The position numbers were made by a program, and so were the translations under genes. A stretch of DNA of 64,000 nt from Cellulomonas sp. JH27-2. GTDB lineage: Bacteria > Actinomycetota > Actinomycetes > Actinomycetales > Cellulomonadaceae. The stretch covers positions 1-64,000 of the forward strand of contig NZ_JACYFR010000001.1 of NCBI RefSeq assembly GCF_014837175.1. Reading direction: 5' to 3'. Under the pieces are notes generated by a model. It had not been told where the DNA came from. It did no database searches and saw only the letters and a list, made by a program, of their open reading frames with translations. The first letter of the stretch is position 1; every line of letters starts with the position of its first letter. Shown here one piece after another: positions 37,463 to 44,234 of the stretch.

Positions 37463-38091
37463 GACAGGCTCCAGGTGGGGTCGGCGTCGAGGGCGGCGCG
37501 CAGCTTGCCGAGGCACCGGCCACGCGTGGGGCCGATGCTTCCGACCGGCATCCCCAGCGCCTGGGAGACGACCGTGTAGTCAGGGCGTTCGACGAGGGCC
37601 ACGAGCCCGAGCAGCTTGCGGCACCGGTCCGGAAGCGCCCGCACGTGGTTCCACAGCGCCTGGTCGCGCTCGCTGCGGACCGCGACCGAGTCAGGCAGGT
37701 CCTCGACGGGCGCGGTCAGCCACTCGGTCGCGTTCTCGTCGGCCGCCTGCCGCACGTGCTCGTCGCGGCTGCGCCGGACCGAGCGCCAGGCGGCGCGCTT
37801 GGCGGTGACGAGCATCCACTGCAACGTGGCGCGGGGGTCGCGGATCTGCTCGATGTCCCGCACCAGCGTGAGCCACACGTTCTGCACGATGTCTTGGGCC
37901 TGCTCCGGGTCGGCACCCTGCGCCCGCACCGTGTGCCAGAGCAGCGGGGTCATGACCTGCACGAGCGCAGCGAGCTGGCCGCGGTCTCCGGCTCGGTAGG
38001 CCAGCACCGCTCGGGCGGCCTGGTCGGCCAACCCATCCCCCTGGTCGCGGAGCGCGGTGTCCACCGGCTCCACCAGGTCGTCACTCATCAT
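37459..38091 (-). CDS. ECF-type RNA polymerase sigma factor
   Basis: The 210-residue product has a sigma region 2 (about 45-115: AQDIVQNVWLTLVRDIEQI, TLQWMLVTAKRAAWRSVRR) and a region 4 helix-turn-helix (about 145-205: LPDRCRKLLGLVALV, SQALGMPVGSIGPTRGRCLG), with no region 1 or 3, as in ECF sigma factors. Start at one of two adjacent ATGs (38091 or 38088), with GAGGGG 5-8 bases upstream. It is first in an operon with the small protein and TPR-CHAT protease and is divergent from the trypsin-like protease gene. No membrane anti-sigma gene is adjacent. Confidence 0.93.
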   Translation of the reverse strand: MMSDDLVEPVDTALRDQGDGLADQAARAVLAYRAGDRGQLAALVQVMTPLLWHTVRAQGADPEQAQDIVQNVWLTLVRDIEQIRDPRATLQWMLVTAKRAAWRSVRRSRDEHVRQAADENATEWLTAPVEDLPDSVAVRSERDQALWNHVRALPDRCRKLLGLVALVERPDYTVVSQALGMPVGSIGPTRGRCLGKLRAALDADPTWSLS

Positions 38092-38419
38092 GGAACCCCT
38101 CACAGCGGGCCTCGTCGGGCGGCCGCCCTGCTCAGACTAGGGCGACCCGGATGACCCGGACAAGGAACGGCGCGCAGCCCGGGTGCCGGTGCCCGGGCGG
38201 CAGCGCGGGCAGGCGGCATGGACAGACGCTCCTCGACCAGGAACGCCGGGAAGGAGCACGCACCCGGCCACCAGATACATGCAGTCCACGATCTCTGCCC
38301 TCTTTCTTGCGCCGCGGTGTATCTGGGCCGGTCGTGCGCGCTCCTGACCTGGTGCCGCACCCCCGGGAGACCGCGTGCAGCACGCCCCGTTCGAGCCCGA
38401 CGCCAGGAGAGACCGCGAG
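38092..38419. other. Divergent regulatory region between sigma and protease operons
   Basis: No gene is seen. The stretch should hold promoters for both directions. Its main feature is a perfect 9-bp inverted repeat (38271-38279 and 38318-38326). On each strand the unit reads TGTATCTGG and contains TATCTG, a possible -10, but no matching -35 elements are obvious. Confidence 0.5.
38271..38326. repeat. Widely spaced 9-bp inverted repeat TGTATCTGG
   Basis: CCAGATACA at 38271-38279 is the exact reverse complement of TGTATCTGG at 38318-38326, with 38 bases between. The pair sits in the middle of the divergent region. It could be a pair of operator sites or the -10 regions of two divergent promoters read by the same sigma factor. 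Confidence 0.6.
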
Positions 38420-40195
38420 ATGAGCGAGCACGAGAGCGCCACGCCGGCGGACGCCGCCGACCAGATCCGACCGACGAAGCGCCGCGTGGAGGATGCCCTG
38501 CTGGCCAGGCCCGGTGTGGTCGGTGTCGACATCGCCGAGAAGTGGTCCGACGGCCGTCCGACCGGTCAGCAGGCGATCGTGGTGCACGTGGTCGCGAAGC
38601 GCGACCACGGTGACCTGGGGGCGGACGAGCTCGTCCCGCCGTCGTTCGACGGCATCCCGACGGACGTCGTTGCCCGGGTCGTGCGCCCCCTGTCCGTCCA
38701 GGAGTCCGACCCGCCGCAGGTCGACGACGAAGGACCGACGACGCGCCGGCGCACGCGGCCGCTGGCCGGCGGCCTCAGCTTCGGTCCCGCCGACGCCGTG
38801 ACGATCCCCGTCGACGGGATCGCGCAGCGCCGGACCGTCAACGGGACGCTCGGCGCACTCGTCGTCGAGCGTCACACGGGGCGCCTCATGGCGCTGACCA
38901 ACTGGCACGTGGCGGCGGGCGACGGGCTCGAGGACCTCGGCAGCACCTGGATCCAGCCGGCCCTCGCCGACGACGGCGACCCGCGCTCCGACCGCGTCGG
39001 CGCGCTGGTGCGCGGCACGCTCACCGACCGGATCGACGCCGCGCTCGTGGCCATCGCTCCCGGAGCGCCGTGGCTGCCTGGGATCGTGGGCATCGGTGCC
39101 GTGACGGGTGCCGCGCCCGCCGTCACCGGTACGACCGTCCGCAAGAGCGGGCGCACGACGGGCCTGCGCACGGGCGTCGTCACGTCCGTGGACTACACGA
39201 CGTCGGTGGACTTCGGCCCGGGGATCGGCTGGCACACCCTGCGCGATCAGGTCCGCGTCGAGCCCGAGGCCGGCGGCCAGGCTTTCTCGGCGGGGGGCGA
39301 CTCCGGGTCCGTGGTGGTCGACGAGGAGGGGCGCGTCGTGGCGTTGCTGTGGGCCGGGGAGGACGACGGCAGCTTCTCGGTGGCCAGCCCGATCGCGGTC
39401 GTGCTCGACACTCTGGGGATCGATGTCCTCGACGTCCGCACGGCCCGGGCGCTGCTGGCCGCCCAGGCGCGTGCCGCGCGCGCCCGGAAGGTGCAGGCGA
39501 TCAGCCCGTGGGCGGCGTCGCTGCCCCCGATCTCGTCCGTCTACCGGGGTGTCTCGACCTGGGGCGCGCGGCCGCCCGCCGGTGCGCGGAGCCGGTCGGC
39601 TGCAGCCCGGCCGACGTTCCGCCCGACCTGGACGTCGTCCCCTGCCGCGGGTGCGGCGTCGTCCGACGGTGCGGCACCGGGTCGGCCGACGGGGAGCGCT
39701 CGCACGCACGACGGCGCGTCGACGGAACCGTTCACCGAACCTTTCACGGAGCCCTTCACCGAGCCGTTCACGGAGCCGTTCACCGAACCGTTCACCGAGG
39801 CCCTCGGGACCAACCCGTTCACCGAACCCTTCACCGAGCCCTTCACCGAACCGTTCACCGAACCGTTCACCGAGGCCCTCGGGACCAACCCGTTCACCGA
39901 ACCCTTCACCGAGCCCTTCACCGAACCGTTCACGGAACCCTTCACGGAACCGTTCACCGAGGCCCTCGGCACCAACCCCTTCACCGAACCCTTCACCGAA
40001 CCCTTCACCGAGCCCTTCACCGAACCGTTCACGGAACCCTTCACCGAGCCGTTCACCGAGTCCGCCGGCACCGCATTCACAGCGTCGCTCGCGTCCGCCT
40101 CGCCGCGCACGCAGGCCCGCGTGATCGCGGCGATCCGGGCCCGGGAGATCTTCTGGGCGGGCTTCATCGCCGCGGCGACGCGACGAGCGCGGTGA
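38420..40195 (+). CDS. Nal1-like trypsin-fold serine protease with EPFT repeat tail
   Basis: The 591-residue protein from ATG 38420 (AGGAG about 10 bases upstream) has no signal peptide. Residues about 20-95 form the small domain seen in front of Nal1-like proteases (RPGVVGVDIAEKWSDG, PPSFDGIPTDVV). The trypsin-like domain (about 115-335) shows the triad His163 (TNWHVAAG), Asp206 (DRIDAALVAI) and Ser295 (GGDSGSVVV), plus RKSGRTTGLRTGVV. A Ser/Ala/Pro/Arg-rich linker (about 380-435) leads to 111 residues of EPFT/NPFT tetrapeptides (436-546), then a 45-residue tail with a hydrophobic helix (IFWAGFIAAA). It is divergent from the sigma-CHAT operon and followed by an APH-like gene. Confidence 0.9.
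   Translation: MSEHESATPADAADQIRPTKRRVEDALLARPGVVGVDIAEKWSDGRPTGQQAIVVHVVAKRDHGDLGADELVPPSFDGIPTDVVARVVRPLSVQESDPPQVDDEGPTTRRRTRPLAGGLSFGPADAVTIPVDGIAQRRTVNGTLGALVVERHTGRLMALTNWHVAAGDGLEDLGSTWIQPALADDGDPRSDRVGALVRGTLTDRIDAALVAIAPGAPWLPGIVGIGAVTGAAPAVTGTTVRKSGRTTGLRTGVVTSVDYTTSVDFGPGIGWHTLRDQVRVEPEAGGQAFSAGGDSGSVVVDEEGRVVALLWAGEDDGSFSVASPIAVVLDTLGIDVLDVRTARALLAAQARAARARKVQAISPWAASLPPISSVYRGVSTWGARPPAGARSRSAAARPTFRPTWTSSPAAGAASSDGAAPGRPTGSARTHDGASTEPFTEPFTEPFTEPFTEPFTEPFTEALGTNPFTEPFTEPFTEPFTEPFTEALGTNPFTEPFTEPFTEPFTEPFTEPFTEALGTNPFTEPFTEPFTEPFTEPFTEPFTEPFTESAGTAFTASLASASPRTQARVIAAIRAREIFWAGFIAAATRRAR
39725..40057 (+). repeat. Coding 12-bp tandem repeat: 24 EPFT/NPFT units
   Basis: Blocks of 6, then NPFT+4, NPFT+5 and NPFT+6 EPFT units are separated by EALGT, giving 21 EPFT and 3 NPFT tetrapeptides in 111 residues. 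The DNA units vary at third positions (GAA/GAG, CCG/CCC/CCT, ACC/ACG; TTC is constant), so this is an older protein-level repeat, not a fresh slippage product. Block lengths differ, which points to unit gain and loss. Confidence 0.95.
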
Positions 40196-40256
40196 CGGAC
40201 CGCACCAGCCGGCCCGTCACCGCGGGCCGGCGCCCGCCCACCGACAGGAGAGGACG

Positions 40257-41060
40257 ATGACGATCCCGACCACGTCAGTCGACGACACCGACCTGGTGCC
40301 CGTCCCGCTGCGGCGGAGCCTGCGGCTCCTGCCGGGCGACGGCGCAGCGGTGCACGCTGCACGGCCCCTCGTCCGCGAGCTCGAGGACCTCACCGACGCC
40401 ATGCACGAGCGCGGTGCCACGGCGCGCTTGCGGTCGGACCTGGTGGACCTGCTCGGGTGCTGGGCACAGGCGCTCGTCGGCCTGCACCGCAGCAGCGTCA
40501 CCATGCTGACGCCTGTCGGCGAGCTGCCCTGGGTGCTGGCCGACGGCCTGCCGGCGTGGCTCGACGAGCTCCCCCGTGAGGCGGGGCCCGTGTGGGCGGT
40601 CCGCGCTCACCCGGCGATCCGGCGGGCGCTCGACGACACCCGCCGGGCCTGGTCCGCGGTCCAGCTGACCCACGGTGACCCGACCGGCGACGCCGTCGAC
40701 GTCACCCGTTCGGCCGCCGAGGTGGAAGCGCGGCTGACACCGACCGGATCGGCGCGGGCGGGCGTCCTCGGCGACCCGCGCTGGGACGTCGCGACTGTCG
40801 TCGACTGGCTCGCGTGCGCGCTCGATCCGGCGCTCGACCCGGTGTGGGGCATCGACCCTGCCGCGACCTTCGTCGCGCGCTACCGGGCCCACGGCGGTGA
40901 CGCGCTGCCGTCCCGCGCGATGGCGGCCGCCCGCACGCTGACGACCGCCGTCGAGTGGACCGCTCAGCTCGCGGTCCTGCAGGAGCCCGACGAGGAGGAG
41001 CTCGCCTGGCTCGCCGGGCTGTGGGGACGCCCGCTCTCGCTCGTGGCGCCCGGGGGCTGA
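40257..41060 (+). CDS. APH-like protein, probably a degenerate kinase
   Basis: The 267-residue protein is cytoplasmic by composition. Its C-terminal half follows the aminoglycoside phosphotransferase pattern: QLTHGDPTGDAVDV (His139-Gly-Asp141) where active enzymes have HGDxxxxN, and AGVLGDPRWDVATVVDWL (170-184) where they have GLGDPxxDLA. The conserved Asn is replaced by Asp and the second catalytic segment (usually IDWE) is not visible, so phosphotransfer activity is doubtful. The first 110 residues show no P-loop. It starts 61 bases after the protease gene on the same strand and is probably co-expressed. The family assignment is by pattern only. Confidence 0.6.
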   Translation: MTIPTTSVDDTDLVPVPLRRSLRLLPGDGAAVHAARPLVRELEDLTDAMHERGATARLRSDLVDLLGCWAQALVGLHRSSVTMLTPVGELPWVLADGLPAWLDELPREAGPVWAVRAHPAIRRALDDTRRAWSAVQLTHGDPTGDAVDVTRSAAEVEARLTPTGSARAGVLGDPRWDVATVVDWLACALDPALDPVWGIDPAATFVARYRAHGGDALPSRAMAAARTLTTAVEWTAQLAVLQEPDEEELAWLAGLWGRPLSLVAPGG

Positions 41061-41100
41061 TCCGCAGGGGGGACCAGACCGCGGCCCACGTCGGACCGAC

Positions 41101-41124
41101 GCAGGCAGGCAGGCAGGCAGGCAG
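41101..41124. repeat. GCAG microsatellite, six copies
   Basis: Six perfect tandem copies of GCAG lie between the APH-like gene and the rplA terminator, outside coding sequence. Copy number of such tracts often varies between strains. Confidence 0.9.
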
Positions 41125-41125
41125 G

Positions 41126-41172
41126 GTACGACGAAGGCCCGATCCGCAGGGGGGATCGGGCCTTCGTCGTAC
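41126..41172 (-). terminator. Terminator after rplA
   Basis: A perfect 20-bp stem (41126-41145 with 41153-41172) with a 7-base loop lies 22 bases after the rplA stop. It also lies 65 bases after the convergent APH-like gene, so it may serve both directions. Confidence 0.9.
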
Positions 41173-41194
41173 GTTCAGCCGAGCGTGACCTGGA

Positions 41195-41914
41195 TCAGGC
41201 CGCGTCGTCCTCCGACGTCAGGTTCCGGGTCTTGTTCTGGTCGAACAGGATGCCGGGGCCGTTCGTGGTCGAGATCGTCGCCTTGGCGATGTAGCGACCC
41301 TTCGAGGCCGACGGCTTCAGACGCAGGACCTCGTCGAGAGCGGCAGCGTAGTTCTCCACCAGCTGGACGTCGGAGAACGACGTCTTGCCGATGATGAAGT
41401 GCAGGTTCGCGTGACGGTCCACACGGAACTCGATCTTGCCGCCCTTGATGTCGGCGACAGCCTTCGCGACGTCCATCGTCACCGTGCCGGTCTTCGGGTT
41501 CGGCATCAGACCACGCGGGCCCAGCACCTTGCCCAGTCGACCGACCTTGCCCATGAGGTCGGGCGTCGCGACGGCGGAGTCGAAGTCCGTGTAGCCCTTG
41601 GCCACCTTGTCGATGAGCTCGTCGCCACCGACCTCGTCGGCGCCGGCCGCGCGGGCCTGCTCGGCACGCTCACCCGTCGCGAAGACGATGACGCGGGCGG
41701 TCTTGCCCGTGCCGTGGGGCAGGTTGACGGTGCCACGGACCATCTGGTCCGCCTTGCGCGGGTCGACACCGAGGCGGAAGACCACCTCGACGGTCGCGTC
41801 GTACTTGGTCGTCGACGTGGCCTGGGCCAGACGAACGGCCTCGAGCGGGTTGTAGAGCTTGCCCGCCTCGATCTTCTCGGCGGCGTTGCGGTACGCCTTG
41901 CTGTGCTTAGCCAT
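41195..41914 (-). CDS. rplA: 50S ribosomal protein L1
   Basis: L1 forms the mobile stalk at the E site and in E. coli represses the rplK-rplA mRNA. The 239-residue product from ATG 41914 ([20 protein letters not shown]) has [20 protein letters not shown] and the signature [23 protein letters not shown] lies 8 bases upstream. The frame extends upstream, but only through the intergenic region. It ends the secE-nusG-rplK-rplA unit. Confidence 0.98.
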   Translation of the reverse strand: MAKHSKAYRNAAEKIEAGKLYNPLEAVRLAQATSTTKYDATVEVVFRLGVDPRKADQMVRGTVNLPHGTGKTARVIVFATGERAEQARAAGADEVGGDELIDKVAKGYTDFDSAVATPDLMGKVGRLGKVLGPRGLMPNPKTGTVTMDVAKAVADIKGGKIEFRVDRHANLHFIIGKTSFSDVQLVENYAAALDEVLRLKPSASKGRYIAKATISTTNGPGILFDQNKTRNLTSEDDAA

Positions 41915-42119
41915 CTGCTTGTTCTCCTTGTCAGCAGTCGTGGTCTTCACGGGCCGCACTGGCCCTGCCACTGGAACTTCTTGCTCAGTCGGTTCGTGCT
42001 TCGTTCTCAGTCGGTTCGGCCCGTCTCGGACGTCGCCTTGCCCACTGTTCCTTCTTCTCGGGCTGACCGCCGCTCCGTGATCGGCGGAGGCGTCGCCCCC
42101 ACCGATCACTGCGCTCTGG
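41915..42119. other. rplK-rplA intergenic region with repeats
   Basis: This 205-base gap is unusually long for these two genes. It holds two direct copies of the 13-mer CTCAGTCGGTTCG (near 41991 and 42008) and an inverted repeat GTGATCGG/CCGATCAC (42077-42084 with 42102-42109). No gene is seen. It could carry a second promoter or a regulatory RNA structure for L1. Confidence 0.45.
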
Positions 42120-42551
42120 TCAGCCCTCGACCTTGATGCCCATGGAACGCGCGGTCCCGGCGATGATCTTCTCGGCCGCGTCCAGGTCGTTCGCGTTGAG
42201 GTCCTCGAGCTTGGTCGAGGCGATCTCGCGCACCTGGGCGGAGGTCAGCGTCGCGACCTTGACCGTGTGAGGGGTCGGCGAGCCCTTGGCCACACCAGCG
42301 GCCTTCTTGATGAGCTCGGCGGCCGGCGGCGTCTTGGTGATGAAGGTGAACGAGCGGTCCTCGTACACCGTGATCTCCACGGGGATGACGTTGCCGCGCT
42401 GGGCCTCGGTCGCCGCGTTGTACGCCTTGCAGAACTCCATGATGTTGACGCCGTGCTGACCCAGCGCCGGACCGATCGGCGGCGCGGGGGTGGCGGCGCC
42501 GGCCTTGATCTGGAGCTTGATCAGGCCGGTGACCTTCTTCTTCGGGGGCAT
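42120..42551 (-). CDS. rplK: 50S ribosomal protein L11
   Basis: L11 forms the GTPase-associated centre with 23S rRNA and is needed for the RelA stringent response. The 143-residue product has [20 protein letters not shown], the proline-rich hinge and the C-terminal RNA-binding domain ending [13 protein letters not shown] at 42551 follows GGAAGG. Length is normal. Confidence 0.99.
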   Translation of the reverse strand: MPPKKKVTGLIKLQIKAGAATPAPPIGPALGQHGVNIMEFCKAYNAATEAQRGNVIPVEITVYEDRSFTFITKTPPAAELIKKAAGVAKGSPTPHTVKVATLTSAQVREIASTKLEDLNANDLDAAEKIIAGTARSMGIKVEG

Positions 42552-42633
42552 GATGCCTTCCGTTTCTTCTTCGTGGACCGACGCCGTGGGCGATGACCCG
42601 GTTGCAGGACGCCCCGGGACCGGGGCGTGACAG

Positions 42634-43452
42634 TCAGATCTTGGCGACCTGGCTGAAGGCGAGCTCGACCGGGGTCTCCCGGCCGAAGATGGAGACGAGG
42701 ACCTTGAGCTTCTGGTTCTCGGCGTTGATCTCGGAGATCGTCGCGGGGAGCGTGTCGAACGGGCCGTCCGTGACGGTGACCGACTCGCCGACCGTGAAGT
42801 CGACCTGGATCTTGGGGGCCGCCTTGGCGCCACCGGCCGCGGCGGCGGGCGCCTTGACCTCGAGCGTCGGGGCCAGCATCGAGAAGACCTCGTCGAGCGT
42901 GAGCGGGACGGGCTGGTGCGTGTGGCCGACGAAGCCGGTCACGCCGGGCGTGTGACGGACGGCGCCCCACGACTCGTCGGTCAGGTCCATGCGCACCAGG
43001 ACGTAGCCGGGGATCCGGACGCGACGCACGACCTTGCGCTGCGCGTTCTTGATCTCCACGACCTCCTCCATGGGGACCTCCACCTGGTAGATGAAGTCCT
43101 CCATGTTGAGGCTCTGCGTGCGGTTCTCGAGGTTCGCCTTCACGCGGTTCTCGTAGCCCGCGTACGAGTGGATGACGTACCAGTCGCCGAACTGGCTCTT
43201 GAGCTGCGCCTTGAACGCCGCGACGGGGTCCTCGTCGACGTCGGGCTCGTCGGCCTGCTCGTCCTCGTCCGCCAGCTCAGCCTCGTCCGCCAGCTCAGCC
43301 TCGTCGGCCTGCTCGGCCTCAGCCTGCTCGGCCTCGTCGTCCTCGTGCTCGGGCGCGACGTCACCCTCGGGCGCCTCGACGGCCTCGACCGACGCCAGGG
43401 CGTCCTCGAGCTCGGCGGCAGCCGGCGTGGGCTCCTGCGACTCCTGCGACAC
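42634..43452 (-). CDS. nusG: Transcription termination/antitermination protein NusG
   Basis: NusG binds RNA polymerase and couples it to Rho or to the ribosome through S10. The 272-residue product (GTG at 43452) has an acidic N-terminal extension of about 88 residues, a NGN domain (about 90-200: [30 protein letters not shown]) and a KOW domain ([19 protein letters not shown]). The extension contains DEAELA repeats encoded by two 18-bp tandem units near 43267-43302. Acidic extensions are usual in actinobacterial NusG. It lies 82 bases before rplK and 80 after secE. Confidence 0.98.
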   Translation of the reverse strand: MSQESQEPTPAAAELEDALASVEAVEAPEGDVAPEHEDDEAEQAEAEQADEAELADEAELADEDEQADEPDVDEDPVAAFKAQLKSQFGDWYVIHSYAGYENRVKANLENRTQSLNMEDFIYQVEVPMEEVVEIKNAQRKVVRRVRIPGYVLVRMDLTDESWGAVRHTPGVTGFVGHTHQPVPLTLDEVFSMLAPTLEVKAPAAAAGGAKAAPKIQVDFTVGESVTVTDGPFDTLPATISEINAENQKLKVLVSIFGRETPVELAFSQVAKI

Positions 43453-43480
43453 GTACGAACCTGCTTTCTCAGCGTGTGGT

Positions 43481-43497
43481 GCGGGGCGATGCCCCGC
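43481..43497 (-). other. Hairpin between secE and nusG
   Basis: A 7-bp stem (43481-43487 with 43491-43497) with a 3-base loop in the 80-base gap. Possibly an attenuator or RNA-stability element; too short to call a terminator. Confidence 0.35.
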
Positions 43498-43532
43498 GTG
43501 TGACGACGGACGATGTCTGCCCGTGACGGCGG

Positions 43533-43820
43533 TCAGCCGCCGAAGACCCAGAAGGTCAGCTTGCCGATGGCGAGGTCGACCACGGTCACGAAGGCCATGA
43601 CGACCGCGACGAACACGAGGACGACCGACGTGTAGGTGATCAGCTCCGAGCGCGTCGGGCGGACGACCTTCTTGAGCTCGGAGACGACCTGGCGGAAGAA
43701 CAGCGCGATGCGGGCGAACAGGCCGCGCTTGGCGGTCTTGCTCGCGCCCTTCGACGAGTTCGACGACGGCGTCCGCGGCGCGTCGGCACCCGGCGCTGCG
43801 GAAGCTGCGGTTTCGCTCAC
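43533..43820 (-). CDS. secE: Preprotein translocase subunit SecE
   Basis: SecE clamps the SecY channel. The 95-residue product has a Ser/Ala-rich N-terminus, the amphipathic helix with [17 protein letters not shown] and one membrane segment (about 62-85), the one-helix form typical of most bacteria. GTG start. It lies between tRNA-Trp and nusG, a conserved actinobacterial order. Confidence 0.97.
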   Translation of the reverse strand: MSETAASAAPGADAPRTPSSNSSKGASKTAKRGLFARIALFFRQVVSELKKVVRPTRSELITYTSVVLVFVAVVMAFVTVVDLAIGKLTFWVFGG

Positions 43821-43920
43821 GTCTGGCCCCTACGTCTCGTCGTGGTCGATCCCCCGTGCGGGGGTCGACGCTGCGGTCAGGCCGACGCTTCGCGCCGGAC
43901 CGTCCGGCGGTCCTGCTCGC

Positions 43921-43955
43921 GTCCGCCCGGGAACTGCGAAGTTCCCGGGACGGAC
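43921..43955 (-). terminator. Hairpin after tRNA-Trp
   Basis: A 10-bp stem (43926-43935 with 43940-43949) around a 4-base loop, extended by five more pairs across a one-base bulge, lies 9 bases after the tRNA. It could act as a 3'-processing signal or partial terminator before secE. Confidence 0.65.
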
Positions 43956-43964
43956 CGCGTGCGC

Positions 43965-44036
43965 AGGGTAGACAGGACTCGAACCTGCAACCTGCGGTTT
44001 TGGAGACCGCTGCGCTACCAATTGCGCCACTACCCT
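43965..44036 (-). tRNA. trpT: tRNA-Trp (CCA)
   Basis: The 72-base minus-strand sequence folds into a full cloverleaf: acceptor AGGGTAG/CTACCCT, D-stem GCGC/GCGC, anticodon stem GCGGT/ACCGC with loop CTCCAAA (anticodon CCA), T-stem with TTCGAGT. The terminal CCA is not encoded. It precedes secE-nusG-rplK-rplA, as in mycobacteria. Confidence 0.97.
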
Positions 44037-44119
44037 TCGAGGTCCACGCCGCCACGACCGGTCCGACGGCCCCTCGCAGGGCGCAGACCATCATGGCGTT
44101 CGTCAACCGCCGACGGATC

Positions 44120-44148
44120 ACTGTACGCGACGCGAGGCCATGGGTCGA
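44120..44148 (-). promoter_or_regulatory. Promoter of tRNA-Trp-secE-nusG unit
   Basis: On the minus strand TCGACC (44143-44148) and TACAGT (44120-44125) are 17 bases apart, reading toward the tRNA about 77 bases downstream. Confidence 0.6.
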
Positions 44149-44234
44149 ACCGCGTCTCCCGGAGCAGTCCGCCCCCCGTCCACCGACCGAAATTCGGACG
44201 TCGACCGGACGTGACGTCTGCCACTATGGTGCCC

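Noticed and set aside
36951-37523. Upstream extension of the CHAT protein
   Set aside because: The open frame runs antiparallel in phase through the small regulatory gene; ATG 36950 with AAAGGA is a clear start.
39725-40057. Regular DNA repeats as a possible CRISPR array
   Set aside because: The 12-bp units are contiguous and in frame within a protease gene, with no unique spacers and no cas genes nearby.
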